Source of the DNA: Pyropia haitanensis
Lineage: Eukaryota > Rhodophyta > Bangiophyceae > Bangiales > Bangiaceae
Direction: 5' to 3'
NCBI GenBank assembly: GCA_008729055.1
Contig: SDUX01000001.1
Span: forward strand, 1,364,001 to 1,428,000
Length of the DNA: 64,000 bases
The notes under the pieces are model-generated. The model saw nothing but the letters and a program-made list of their open reading frames with translations, searched no databases and was not told the DNA's origin. This document shows, piece by piece, positions 22,682 to 33,127 of this stretch. How positions within the stretch are numbered: the first letter of the stretch is position 1; each line of letters opens with the position of its first letter. The translations under genes were made by a program, and so were the position numbers.

Positions 22682-24159
22682 GGCCAGCCGCCAAAATGAC
22701 GGCCGCCGACGGCGGTGGCGGTGGGCACAGCCCGGCCGAGTCCGTGCGCGCGGCGTCCGTCACCGCGTCGCCGCGCGCGGCGGCGGCGGCGGCGGCGGCG
22801 GCGGTCGGCGTCTGCACACGCGCGGCGGCACCGGCCGGGTGGTCCGCGGCGGCACGCACCGACTGGGGGGTTCCGTGGCGGCGGGGGGGGGGTGCCACCA
22901 GCCGCCGCCGTCGTCGTTGCCGCCACGCCCGACACGACCGCGGGCGGTGGCGGCCGCCGTTGGGGCACCCGCCCCGCGTGCCACCCGCCGCCAGGGGCGT
23001 GGCGCACCGGCGGCCGCCGCGGGCGGTGGCTGCCAGACCGCCGCGCCGCGTGCCGCGCGTGCGCCGCCGCCGCCGCCGCCGCCCGCCGCCGCCCGCCGCC
23101 GCCCGCCGCGGTGGCGACGGCGGCGAACGGGAGCGCGCCGCGGGCGGCGCCGCGGCCGCCGCGAGCCGCGGCGGCCAACCGTCGCGTCCCGCCGAGGACG
23201 CGGCACGCCGGGGGGGGGAACCGTGCCGCCGCCCGGCGCTGCCGCGGGCGGCGGCGGCGCTGCCGCGGGCGGATTCCCCCCCCCCCCGCACGGACCGCGC
23301 GGTCCGCTGCCGACGCGCCCGCCCGCCCGCCCGCCCGTCCGCCACGACTGTCCTCCGTGGCAGACACTCGCAGGGCGGCCTCGCCCGCGCCCTCCCCCCC
23401 CCCCCCCCCCCACCCCACCACACCCCCCCCCCCCCACCCGCGCACGGCACACACACCCGCCCCGCCGTCCACGCCGCCCCGCAGCCGCGGCGGTGCCATC
23501 CCGCCCGCCGCGGCGTGGGCCCCGCACGGGAGCGCACCCCCGCCGGCCGGGGCAGCCGCGGGCGCCCCCCCCCCCCCCCCCCCCCCTCCACCCCCCCCCC
23601 GCGGGCTCCCCACCGTCCCCGCCCGCCACGCGCGCGCCGCCGCCGCCGGCGGTGGCAGCGGCAGTGGCGGGGCGGCCCGCTCCCCCCCCCCCCCCTCCCC
23701 CTCCCCCCCCGGCCTCCCCCGTCGACGTGCGAAAAGAGGGTGTGCCGCCCAAGAAAAAAAAAAAAGAAGAGCGGCACGGAATGGAGATCAACCGAAAAGC
23801 GTGCCGGCAGCGTGGCCCGCACGAGCCACGGGAGCGCGAGGCCGGGGCCGTTGCGGCGCCCGCGCCGGCCAAGACCGTGGGTGGCCTCGGCCGCTGCCGT
23901 CGTGCGCGGCCGCGTCCCGCCCTTCCGCCTCGCCACCCGCGCGCCGCCCGCCGCCAGCCGCCGCCGTCCCCGCCCTCGCCACCACCACCACCACCACCAC
24001 CACCACCACCACCGCGACCACCACCACCACCACCACCGCGTCGTGTCGCCGCGCTGGCCGCCCCCCCATCTTGGTCGCTCCCGCTCCCCCACCCCCCCCC
24101 CCCCGAGGCTGACCCCCCCCCCCCCCCGTCCCCCACGTCCGCACCCCACGCGCGGACGA
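22682..24159. other. Divergent spacer, extreme GC low-complexity sequence
   Basis: Only Gly/Arg/Pro-type compositional ORFs are present on both strands. An A-rich patch at 23744-23768 and a (CAC)n microsatellite at 23979-24037 are the only distinct features. It presumably contains the promoters of the two flanking divergent genes. Confidence 0.4.
23979..24037 (+). repeat. (CAC)n trinucleotide microsatellite
   Basis: Nearly pure CAC repeats are broken once by CGCGAC, about 120 bases upstream of the ATG at 24160. Confidence 0.9.
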
Positions 24160-24583
24160 TGAACACCCCCCTCCCGCCGCTGCCCGCGGGTGGCGGGTTC
24201 CCCCTCCCCCCCCCCCCCCGGGGGCGACCCCCCCCCCATCATCCTCAGCCGTGCGTCGGCGGGCGCGGCGCTCGTGCCGCGCGTCCTCCTCGTCGGCTCG
24301 CCGCTCGGGCCGCTCGCGTCGACGCCCGTCCGCCTGTGGGTGTCGCCCGCCGACACGGGCGCGACGCTGCTGATGCACATCTTTTCGCGGTTTCCCGCCG
24401 CGTACCCGCCGCCGGGGGGGGTCGTCCAGCCGGTCCTGTCCATGCGCTTGACGTTGGCGGGGTGCTTGCTCGCGGGGGGGGTGGGCGTCGCGCCCGCGGG
24501 GGAGGGGGGGGGGGGGGGGGGGTGGCCGCCGCCGCAGCGGCGACGGCGGCAAGCGGTGGGGGGGGGGTGGGGGGGGTGGCTGG

Positions 24584-24636
<53 letters not shown>

Positions 24637-25118
24637 GCCCGGCTGGGGTTCCCTGACGCCCCTCGGCCTCCGCCGGCTGGGCGTCCGTGAGATGGGCACC
24701 CCGCTGTGGGCGGCCGGCGGCGGCGCGCGCGGCGGCGGCGGCGGCGGCGGCACCCTCCACATCCGCCCGTCATGGATCGCCGCGGTGCGCGTGTCGTGGG
24801 AGGCGCCGCTGCCCGTCTTGTGTGGCCGTGCGGACGGCGCCAAGCCCGACGCGGTCGAGCTCCGCGTCCGCCTGCCGGTGGGGGGCGCCACCGCCGTGAC
24901 CGTGCTGCCCGACGATACGGTGCTGCGGGTGGGGAAGAAGGTGGCCTGGGCGACCCGCGCGCACCCGACGCTCGAGCGGCTGTGGCCGTTTTTTACGGGG
25001 CTCGAGGCGCGCCCGCTGCCACCGACGGGGGGGGGGGGGGGGGGAGGCCCGACCCGCCGCCCGCCGCGTCGCGGTCGGTGGATGACCTGGGCGTTGACGC
25101 CGATGGCGGGCCGACGGC

Positions 25119-25160
<42 letters not shown>

Positions 25161-26060
25161 CGCGTCGTCGGCGGCGGCGGCCCCCCCCACCGTGGCCGCC
25201 GGGCGCTGTGGCGCCTGTCGCGTGGCGGCTGGCGGCGGCTGGAGCCGACGCACACGGCGCTCAAGGCCGGCCTCCGCTCGCTGGGAGACACGGACCTCCC
25301 GGCCGGCACGCCCTTTACCCCCACCGTCGAGCTGCGCGCCACCTTTAGCGTCACCCCCTCCCGGCTGGCCGTCCTCGACGCCCGCGAGGCGCTGCCCGAG
25401 CTCGGCCTCCGTGACCGCGCCGTCCACGACGCGTTCCGCCTGCGGGTGCTGCTGCTGCCGCCCGCGTCGTCGCCGCTGTCCCGCCCGCCGGTCGTCAAGG
25501 CCAGCTGCTGGGTGCGGCCGGCCGAGACGCTCTCCGCGGTGCGCGCCAAGGTGCTCGTCGTCAGCCGCCACTGGCCGCGGTGCCGTGGGTTTTGGGCGGG
25601 CTTCCCTGGGGGGGGGGGGGCGGCGGGGACCCGTCGTTTGGGGGGCCCTGGGGGGGGGGGGCGGGTTGGCCAGCGTCTGGGACGGCCTGGACGGCCTGGG
25701 GGGGTTGGGCGCGGGGGGGGCGGGGGGGGGGGGGGGGCCGTCGTGACCGAGATGGGCCGGGGGGGGGGGAGCTGGACCGCCGTGTCGGACGAGGCGACGG
25801 TCGCCGAGGTGGGGCTGACCGCCCAGCACGTGCTGCGCTACCGTGGCCGCGGGCGGGTGGGGGAGGAGGAGGGGGGGGGGGGGAGGGGGGAGGGGGGGGG
25901 TGCTCGCCATCCTGCCGCGCGCGCTCGGCGGGCGCCGGGGGGGGGAGGGGGGGGGGGGAAGCCCGCGCGCGTCGGGGGTGCTGGGGGAGGGGCGGCCGGT
26001 GTAGAGGGGGTGCCGTGCGTGCGCACCGGCTGTGGGAAGGGGGAGCGCGTGGGACGTTGA
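24160..26060 (+). CDS. Hypothetical protein with apparent tandem ubiquitin-like (beta-grasp) segments
   Basis: The ATG at 24160 opens MNTPLPPLPAGGG. A frame change at C runs 24206-24219 or 24228-24237 then gives IILSRASAGAALVPRVLLVG. Three segments follow a similar plan of a beta-strand pair, then a hydrophobic helix-like stretch, then a loop with Trp or Arg: RVLLVGSPLG..VRLWVSPAD; AVELRVRLPVGG..TVLPDDTVLRVGKKV..LERLWPFFTG; and FRLRVLLLPP..CWVRPAETLSAVRAKVLVV..WTAVSDEATVAEVGLTAQHV. The last ends LRYRG, like the D..T...GL...HVLRYR pattern of ubiquitin-like folds. Long Gly runs with G homopolymers interrupt the frames between them. I do not recognise an ortholog. The C-terminus is uncertain: stops at 26060 or 26125 depending on the frame after the G runs near 25870-25950. 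Function is unknown. Confidence 0.5.
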
Positions 26061-26844
26061 GGGGTGGCGTGGCTGGGAGGGCGGCGGTGATGGTGGCCAT
26101 GGGGAGGGGGGACGCCGCGAGGTGAGCAGAGGTTGTGTGTGTGTGTGTGTGTGTGTGTTTGTGTGTGTGTGTAACTTGTAGCTGTGACATTGACTTTGGG
26201 CGCGCTGAACTGGGGACCTGTCGTGGGGGGGGGGAGGGTGCGGCGGTCGGTCGCCGCCGGCGACGGCCCGCCGCGCTGGGCGGCATGCCGCCACGGGGGA
26301 TGGGGGCGCGCCGCGGACGAGCCGCAGCGGCGACCGACCGCTCATGGCGTCCCCGTCGGCTGGCCTGCTTCCCTTCCCACCCCTCTGCATCTGTATGCCT
26401 CCCGTTCTTTCACCCCGTTCTGTGCGCTTGCCGCCATCCGTCCCCCGCGTCGAGGTCCGGCTGGTACACCGCGCGCCGCGGCGGCGGCCACAAGCGCGGC
26501 GGCGGCGGCGGTGATGCTGCTGCCGCCTCTGCGGGCGTGCCCCCTCCCCCAGCCGGCCGACGCCCGGGTCGGTCATTGGCGGGAGGCGGGCAACCGGCAG
26601 CGCGTCTGGCGACGGCGTGCACCAAACGCAGAGCGCAGGAAAAGAGGAACGGTGCGTCCCCCGTCGTGCCCTGTCCATCTCACACACGCGCCGGCGTTTG
26701 ACCCGCACACGGCGGGCGGGTGGGGGGTGGACGAGCACGTGGATCCGCACGGCCAAGGCACAAGAGCGGGAGAGGAGACCAGAGGGGGGGGAAGAGGGGG
26801 GGGGCAGCAGTGGGCAGAGGGCGGCATCGCGGGCAGTCAACTGG
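26061..26844. other. Spacer with GT microsatellite, no gene seen
   Basis: It follows the ubiquitin-like-repeat gene. I searched the minus strand here for the missing C-terminal part of the parvulin remnant (GGDLGW-type and FQ-AF-type blocks) and saw none. Confidence 0.4.
26134..26171 (+). repeat. (GT)n dinucleotide repeat
   Basis: About 19 GT units with one TTT interruption. It is the longest pure dinucleotide tract of this type in the window. Confidence 0.9.
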
Positions 26845-27012
26845 CTACGAGAAAGTTGCACCCATGTAGTGCTGCTCGCCTAGGATGTGCCGCGCCTTGA
26901 CAAAGGTGCACGTGGAGAGGTTGCCGTCGCCGCCGCCGCCGCCGCCCTCACCGTCGTTACCCTTGCCCCCACCGCCGGCCTTGTCCCCACCGCCATTGGC
27001 GGCACCCGTTCC
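26845..27012 (-). pseudogene. N-terminal fragment of a PIN4/PAR14-type parvulin peptidyl-prolyl isomerase
   Basis: The minus-strand frame reads a Gly/Lys/Asp linker (GGGDKAGGGGKGNDGEG) followed by NLSTCTFVKARHILGEQ and a stop at 26845-26847. Small eukaryotic parvulins of the PIN4 family start with exactly such a basic Gly-rich tail and then a TCTYVKARHVLCEK-type first strand, so the match is specific. Everything that should follow (the substrate helix, the GGDLGW segment, the catalytic barrel) is absent downstream on this strand. The Cys of the RHILCE motif is replaced by Gly. A GTGCAA just after the match could be a splice donor, but I see no further exon within 2 kb. An upstream ATG in the same frame exists at 27354. 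I call it a truncated or dead copy; a gene with a distant exon is less likely. Confidence 0.6.
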
Positions 27013-27611
27013 GCCGCTGGCGGCGGCGCGCGCGTCTTGCGCGTGACGACCGCCCGCGCAGCGGCCGGCACGCGGCAGGCGGCAGAGAACAGCACGCGGG
27101 CGGGAAGGGAACGGCAGATGCGCGAGCGCAAGGGCGGGAGGGAAGAGCACGGGGGTTTGGATACGACCGGCTACGGACAGTGGCGGGGAAAGACCGAGGG
27201 GGGGTCCTGGGTCGTGGGCGCGTCGTGCGCCGCGGCCTCCTTGGTGGGACGCTCGACCGCGGCGCGCCGCCGCCCGCGGTGACCAGGCGCTCTTTTCACG
27301 GGACTGCGAGCGGACCGACCCATTTTTCACGTTTTGAGCGAGACCACCAACCATGCTGAAAACCCCTGGCAAGACAGAGTCGTCCCTTGTGCGGGGCGGG
27401 TCGCGCCGGCGATGCCGCGCAGCCGCGCCGGCTGCCACCACCGCGGCGGCGTCCCACGCCGGGGCGTCCCTCCCCCGCTGGTGGCGGTCATCCCCGCCGC
27501 CTTCCCCGCCTACCGTTCCCCCAACCTGTTCCCCTCCAAGCGCACCTCCAAACCTCCTTCCCCCCATCATCTACCTTGCCCCCCGTCGTTGCCCACCTGG
27601 AGGCGTCCACC

Positions 27612-29333
27612 ATGACGCCTGGCACCCGGCGGTCCCCCCCCCCCCCTACCCGCCGCCCCCCCCCCCCCCTCCCAACCCGCCTCGTCCATGCCGCCGACGC
27701 GGCACTCACCACCCTCGACCGCCACTTTGCCGCTGCCGCGGTGGCCCTCGTCATCGCCGACTTGCTGGCCGCGCTCGCCGTCGGCCGCGCGGTCCCCTAC
27801 ACCGAAATCGACTGGGCCGCCTACATGGAGCAGGTATCCACCGCCGCGGCGGGGGAACGAAACTACCGGGCCATCCGTGGCGGCACGGGGCCACTCGTCT
27901 ACCCGGCCGTGTTTTTGTACGTCTACGCCGCGCTCGCGGCGCTGCCGTCGGCGGCGGCGGTGGGGGGGGCGTTTGCCGTCCTCCACGCCGTCACGGTCGG
28001 GCTGTACGTGGCCGCGTACCGGCGGGCGTACGTGGTCAGCCGCAGCAAGGGTGGGCCAGGCGGTCGCCGCGTCGCCGTCGACGCGCCTGGCGGTGCGCAG
28101 CGGGGCGGCGTGCCCGCCGCGGACGCGGCGGCCGCTGCCGCGGCGGCGGCGGCGGCCGCCGCCGCCGCCCCCTCCCCCGCAACGAGCGCGCGCGCGGCGC
28201 TGGTGTCGCTCCTCCTCCCCTGCGCGGTGCTCCCCCTGTCCCGGCGGGTGCTCTCCCTCTACGTCCTCCGCTTCTTCAACGACGGCGTCGAGGCGGCCGT
28301 CGCCGCCGCGGCGGTCCTCCTCTTCACCCACAACGCGTGGGCGGCGGGGGCGGTCGTCTACTCGCTGGCGGTGGGCATCAAGATGAACGCGCTGCTGCTG
28401 GCGCCGGGCCTGGCGGTGCTCCTCTTCCAGGCGCGCGGGCCGCTCGGCGGGGCCGCCCTCATCGGCCTGTGCGGCGCCGTCCAGCTGGTGGTCGGCGCGC
28501 CGTTTCTGACCGCGGGGCGCGCCGAGGCGGCGGCGTACGTGGCCAAGGCGTTTGAGCTGGACCGCGCGTTTCTTCAGCAGTGGTCGGTGAATGGCGCCGC
28601 CTACTCGGCCGAGACGTTCGCGTCGGCCACCCTGTCGCGGTCGCTGCTGGGCGTCCACCTGGGGCTCCTCCTCGCGTTTGGACACGCCCGCTGGGCGGCC
28701 GCGAGCGGCGGACTGCCGGGGCTCGTCGGCCTCGACCGCCTCGGCGGCGGCCGCGCCCACCCCGCGGCCGCCGCCGTGCCCACCCCGCCGGCGGCAGCCG
28801 CGGGCGTCGTCGCGGCGACACCCCTCCCCCCCTCCCCCGCCCCCGGCGCCACCCCCCCACGCGCTCCCGCCAGCCAGCCAGCCGGCGGCGGCGGCGGCGG
28901 CGGCGGCGGCTGGTGGTCGTGGGCGGCGACGCACCCGCGGCGGCGGCTGGCGCCCGCCCACACCCTCCGCGTGCTCCTCACCGCCAACCTCATTGGCGTT
29001 GCCGCCGCGCGGACGCTCCACTACCAGTTTTACGCGTGGTACTGGCACAGCCTGCCGTGGCTGGCGGTCGCCGCGGCGGGCACGCCGGCGGGCGGGCGTG
29101 CTGGGGGGGGGGGGCGGCCTGGGCCGCCGCCGTCGCCGCCCGCTTGGGGGTTGTCGCGGTTATTGAGGTGGTGTTTAACGTGTACCCGCCACGGCCGGTG
29201 GCGGCGGCGGCGCTGCACGCCGCCCACGCGGTGCTGCTGGTGGGGCTGTGGCAGGCGCCGTCGCCTGCCGTGTGGGAGGACGAGCAGGAGGGGGGGGGGA
29301 GCAGGCGCACAAGCGCCGCTGACCAACGCGTAG
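27612..29333 (+). CDS. ALG3: ALG3, dolichyl-P-Man:Man5GlcNAc2-PP-dolichol alpha-1,3-mannosyltransferase
   Basis: The ATG at 27612 is in context gtccaccATGa. ALG3 adds the sixth mannose to the lipid-linked oligosaccharide on the lumenal side of the ER, the first dolichyl-phosphate-mannose-dependent step of N-glycan assembly. Diagnostic blocks in order are YTEIDWAAYMEQV (acidic loop 1), ERNYRAIRGGTGPLVYPAVF, RRVLSLYVLRFFNDGVE, AVGIKMNALLLAPGLAVLL, ELDRAFLQQWSVN and ARTLHYQFYAWYWHSLPWL, alternating with hydrophobic membrane spans. At the G12 run 29103-29114 the frame shifts; the other frame then supplies RLGVVAVIEVVFNVYP and AALHAAHAVLLVGLW, the expected last membrane helices. It returns near the G9 run after GACGAGCAGGAG, where stops occur in more than one frame (29333 taken). 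A Gly-rich insert (28860-28915) and a poly-Ala insert (28110-28170) lengthen the protein. The 3' end converges with the Nudix gene. Confidence 0.92.
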   Translation: MTPGTRRSPPPPTRRPPPPLPTRLVHAADAALTTLDRHFAAAAVALVIADLLAALAVGRAVPYTEIDWAAYMEQVSTAAAGERNYRAIRGGTGPLVYPAVFLYVYAALAALPSAAAVGGAFAVLHAVTVGLYVAAYRRAYVVSRSKGGPGGRRVAVDAPGGAQRGGVPAADAAAAAAAAAAAAAAAPSPATSARAALVSLLLPCAVLPLSRRVLSLYVLRFFNDGVEAAVAAAAVLLFTHNAWAAGAVVYSLAVGIKMNALLLAPGLAVLLFQARGPLGGAALIGLCGAVQLVVGAPFLTAGRAEAAAYVAKAFELDRAFLQQWSVNGAAYSAETFASATLSRSLLGVHLGLLLAFGHARWAAASGGLPGLVGLDRLGGGRAHPAAAAVPTPPAAAAGVVAATPLPPSPAPGATPPRAPASQPAGGGGGGGGGWWSWAATHPRRRLAPAHTLRVLLTANLIGVAAARTLHYQFYAWYWHSLPWLAVAAAGTPAGGRAGGGGRPGPPPSPPAWGLSRLLRWCLTCTRHGRWRRRRCTPPTRCCWWGCGRRRRLPCGRTSRRGGGAGAQAPLTNA

Positions 29334-29744
29334 GGGGACGGGCTGGGGTGGGGGGGGGGGGGGGGACGTCGGAGTGGGTGCCGCACGGCGATGGGGGTGC
29401 GCGTCGAGGCGGGTGCCCCCGTCGGTCGCGCGGCCGCTGCGGATGGCCCGGCGTCTGGCGGCATTGTGTCGGGGACGGACCGTCACAGACGCCGGACGTG
29501 GCAGCCTCCCGTCGTCGGCCGCTGTCGTGGGCGCGGCGCATCGCAAACGGAGCCACCGCCGCCTGTGGCGGCACGACCCACACGTGGCCACCGCCGGCGC
29601 CCGCTGGGCAGTCACGCAGACGGCTGCTGGTCTGGGCACAAGCCAGTCCAATAAGAAAGAAAAAGGTTGCCACCGACCGCGCTGCCGTCATCCCGCCCCC
29701 CCCTCCCCCCCCCCCTCTGCCCCCCGCTCCCCCCAGCGGCCACG
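29334..29744. other. Convergent 3' spacer between ALG3 and Nudix gene
   Basis: Contains G and C runs and a short AATAAGAAAGAAAAA patch near 29651. It presumably holds both 3' untranslated regions. No ORF is worth reporting. Confidence 0.4.
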
Positions 29745-30008
29745 TCACAGCCCCAGCTCATCCAGCGCGAGCAGCGCCGCGGCCATACAGTTGGCCTGCA
29801 TCCCCCCCCCCCGCACGACCGTCCGCAGCGCCGCGGCGGTGACGCCCGGCACCACGTCCATCACCTCGTCCGCGTCACGGGCGCGCCCCGCGCCCGCGGC
29901 CACCGCCACCGCGTCGGCACACAGGTAGTAGTGGACCGCCTCGCGCTGGTACTTGTCCTGCGGCGCGCCCGCGGCGGCTTCGGGCTCGCCGAGCAGGTCC
30001 ACCCACGA

Positions 30009-30046
<38 letters not shown>

Positions 30047-30475
30047 GGCAGACGGTGCGGGTCTCCTCCTCCATCTCCCTGGCGGCGGCGGCGGCGGGTG
30101 CCTCGCCCGCCTCCACCACCCCCCCCGCAAAGCCATACACCCGCCGCCCGTGTGCGGGCGAGTACTCCCGCACGAGCGTAAACGTGCGGCTGGCCGCGTC
30201 GTACGGCACGGCAATGACGACCGCAAACGAGCCGCCGCCGGCTGCTGCCGCACCCGCCGCGGCGGCCGCGCCGCGGGCCGCCCACACGCGGCCGACAATG
30301 TCGTACGCGATGGGCCCCGCCGGCGTCGCCACCCGCCGGTCGTACATGCGCGAGTAGCGGGAATAGACGACCGCGTCGGAGAGGAGGGTGTAGGCGGTGG
30401 TGGGGAGCGCGTCGAGGAGCGCACCGCCCGCCGCGGCGCGCGAGCGGGGGTGCGCAGACCGGCCGGCGGCGGCCA

Positions 30476-30520
<45 letters not shown>

Positions 30521-30773
30521 CGCCGTCGCCGCCGTCGGCCGGGATGGTGGCACCACCGCCGCCGCCAATGGCGGGTCTCCGCACCGCCTGCAAGGCGGCG
30601 GCGGCGGCGGCGGCGGTGGGCGCCACGGCACCAGCACGGGGCACACCCCAGTGGGCGGCGCCGACGAGCGCGACCGCGGCGAGCGCGGCGGCGGCGAGGC
30701 CGCCAATGGCGGCCGTCGCCCGCCGGCGGGCGCGAGAGGAGGACGAGGGGGGGACGCCGACGCCCCGCGCCAT
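29745..30773 (-). CDS. Nudix hydrolase, ADP-ribose pyrophosphatase-like, with N-terminal membrane anchor or signal
   Basis: 342 residues from the ATG at 30773 to TGA at 29745, unbroken. Residues about 20-42 (AIGGLAAAALAAVALVGAA) after an Arg-rich stretch form a membrane anchor, signal or targeting segment. A Gly-rich linker precedes the Nudix domain. This reads VVYSRYSRMYDRRVATPAG, FAVVIAVPYD, FTLVREYSPAHGRRVYGFAGG and then the Nudix box (about 216-238): G-x5-E-x7-REMEEE, spelled GGVVEAGEAPAAAAAREMEEE. REYSP and YGFAGGVVEAGE fit the ADP-ribose/nucleoside-diphosphate-sugar branch. Expected chemistry is Mg-dependent hydrolysis of a nucleoside diphosphate linked to another moiety; the exact substrate cannot be read. 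After the box, PQDKYQREAVHYYLCADAV and the C-terminus ALLALDELGL complete the fold. It is divergent from the peptidyl-tRNA hydrolase gene, 700 bases apart. Confidence 0.9.
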
Positions 30774-30947
30774 GCGACGGCAGCCGCGAGCAGACAGCCG
30801 CGGGTGCACGCGGGGGGGAGGGGCGGCAACCGCGTCGCCCGCAGCGCCGAGCACGAGCGTGAGGTGGGGGACCCGACGGAGGGGGGGGGGGAGGGGGCGG
30901 GGGGGGTGGAAAGCGCCACCGCCGCGGCGTCGCCGCCGCCCGCCGCC

Positions 30948-30978
<31 letters not shown>

Positions 30979-31473
30979 GGTACCGCCGCCGCTGCCGCCG
31001 CCGCGGCCGCCGTACCCGCCGCCGGTGGGACTGGCACGGGTCGGTGGTGGCAGTGGCGGTGGCGGCGGCGGCGGCAGTGGCGGCGGCGGCGGTGGTGGGG
31101 AGGTCGCGGACCGGGGCGGGGCGGGGCGGGGGGGGGGGGGGGGGGAGGCGCGTCGCTGGGCACTGGGCTGGGTCGGGCGGACGCGCCGCCCCCCCACCCG
31201 TCTCTTCCTCCCCCTTGGCGGCCAATTCGAGCGACTGGCAGTGGGGCGCCAACGAGCGGTCCAGGTCCGGAAACAGGACACACGTGGCCGAAACTGGGAA
31301 AACGGGGTGTCATCTCCGATCCGGGCCTCCCCCATCCCGCCGTGCGCACTCGACCGCCGCGGCGGCGACTGCGTCGCGCCGCCAGCCGCCGCCACCGCGC
31401 GCGTCGCCGCGCCGCCGCCGGCCCGCCGCGCCCCCGCCCCGTCCTCCCCACCCACCCCTCTTCCCCCCCCATC
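30774..31473. other. 700-bp divergent intergenic region (Nudix / peptidyl-tRNA hydrolase)
   Basis: The ORF on the minus strand stays open through this interval only because stops are rare. A short less GC-rich segment at 31230-31320 contains GGAAACAGGACACACGTGG. It is probably a shared promoter region; no motif is certain. Confidence 0.35.
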
Positions 31474-31553
31474 ATGGCGTACCGCTCCCGTCTATGCCGG
31501 TCGGCCTTTACGGCACTGGCGCCGGCGGTCCCGCCCCGTCCCGCCGCCACCAC

Positions 31554-31596
<43 letters not shown>

Positions 31597-31792
31597 CCCC
31601 CCACCGTGTGCCGCGGCTGGCGCGGCGGCCGCGTGCCGCGGCCCGCCCGCCGGGTGCCGCCGCCGCGGTGGCACGCGCGCACGGTCAGCGTGGCGACGGC
31701 CGGTGACGGGGGTGCTGGGGGGGGCGCCGGGGGGGGGCCCCCCGCCGGTCCGGGCTGCCGCCGCCCGCGGCGGCGGCGGCGGCGGCTGTCCA

Positions 31793-31833
<41 letters not shown>

Positions 31834-33127
31834 GCGGCGGCGGCGGCGGCGGCGCGCCGCCGCCGACGCCTGGCGCGTCCCCTGCCGACGCTGCCGTCAC
31901 GGCCACCACCCCCGGCTCGGCGGCGGCGGCGGCGGCAGCAGCGGCGGCAGCGGCGGCGTCGACGGCGGCGACGGCGACGGCGGCGACGACGCCGCGGCGG
32001 CAGCGGCAGCCAAAGCCAAAGGCGCCCCCCCCCCCCCCCAGGCGCTCCCCCCCCGTGTCTTGGTCGTTGGCCTTGGCAACCCCGGCGCGACGTACGCGGG
32101 CACCCGCCACAATGTGGGCTTTGCCGTCCTCGACGCGTACGCGGCACGCCACGGGGCGGCGTTCCGCCCCGCCCGGGGGCTGTCGGCCGACGTGGCCGTC
32201 GCGCGGGTGCGGCTGCCCGCCGCGGCGGGTCGGTCCGTCGCCGGCAGTGGCGGGGGTGCGGGTGGCGGTGGGGGTGGCGGGGGTGGGGGTGGTGGCGGCG
32301 GCGGCGGCGGGCCACCCCCCGAGCAGACGCTCTACCTCCTCAAGCCGACGACGTTTATGAACCGCAGCGGCACCGCCGTTGGCGCGGCGATGCGCTACTA
32401 CAAGCTCCCCGCCGCGGCGGTGGTGGTCGTCACGGATGACATGGCGCTGCCCGTTGGTGTGGTGCGGGTGCGCGTGAAGGGCAGCGCGGGCGGGCACAAT
32501 GGGCTCAAGAGCATCCAGGCGGCGCTGGGCGGGAGCACCGACTACGCGCGGTTCAAGGTGGGGGTGGGTGCGCCGCGGGGGGGGATGGGCAATGGCGAAG
32601 CGTGGGCGGGGCACGTGCTCGGCAAGCTGACCAGGGGGGAGCGCGACGTTATTGAGGATGTGACCTGGTACGTGCGGGTGGTCGGGAGGGGGAGGGGAAA
32701 GGGGGGGGGGGGGTGGTGCGGCGGTGCGCTGGGTGGGCGTCTGGGAGGCTGGACGTGAGGGCGTACTGCGAGGGGATGGCGGGGGCGGGGGTGGCCAGAG
32801 TGGGCATGGGAGACCACCGCGGGGGGTGATGCGGGCTGGGGCGGGCGGGCACCTCCAAACGCACCGGCGGCGCTTGCCAGGCGGCGCTTGTAGAGGCATC
32901 GACTGCTAACACGCACGCGAGACGCTGTGGGTGCGCCGCCCGTGCTGATGGCGTGCCCCTTGGGGTGGCCCTGCCGGTGCGCCCGCGGCGGCGGCCGCGG
33001 TGTGCGCGTGGCGGTGCTCGGTGGTGTGGCTTGCACCGCGACGCGCAGGGACACCATGGACGCGCTGGACCGGTGGGTGGCGGGCGTGGCGCCGTCGGTG
33101 ATCAGCGACAAGCTGGCGCGCAAGTAG
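31474..33127 (+). CDS. Bacterial-type peptidyl-tRNA hydrolase with organelle-targeting N-terminus
   Basis: The enzyme frees tRNA from peptidyl-tRNAs that drop off ribosomes; bacterial-type forms in algae serve plastid or mitochondrial translation. The ATG at 31474 (ccatcATGG) starts MAYRSRLCRSAFTALAPAV, a positively charged, Ser/Ala-rich presequence. The hydrolase core is VLVVGLGNPGATYAGTRHN (catalytic His in GTRHNVGF), LKPTTFMNRSG (substrate Asn), VVVVTDDMALPVGVVRVR (catalytic-pair Asp) and GSAGGHNGLKSI (second His), then GGSTDYARFKVGVG and GHVLGKL. Exon 1 ends at 32667 (GTACGT donor). Exon 2 is 33049-33127 after GACGCGCAG; splicing rebuilds a Trp codon and gives DTMDALDRWVAGV ending ISDKLARK. 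Between the presequence and the core the frame changes at G runs 31717-31724 or 31729-31737. A poly-Gly insertion (32250-32310) splits the early core and may be a disordered loop. Confidence 0.9.

Noticed and set aside
22183..24891. Several ORFs of 400-800 residues on both strands
   Set aside because: Pure Gly/Arg/Pro/Ala composition with no conserved block; an effect of stop-codon scarcity.
26134..26171. GT repeat considered as a possible regulatory polypurine/pyrimidine switch
   Set aside because: A simple microsatellite with nothing around it to suggest function.
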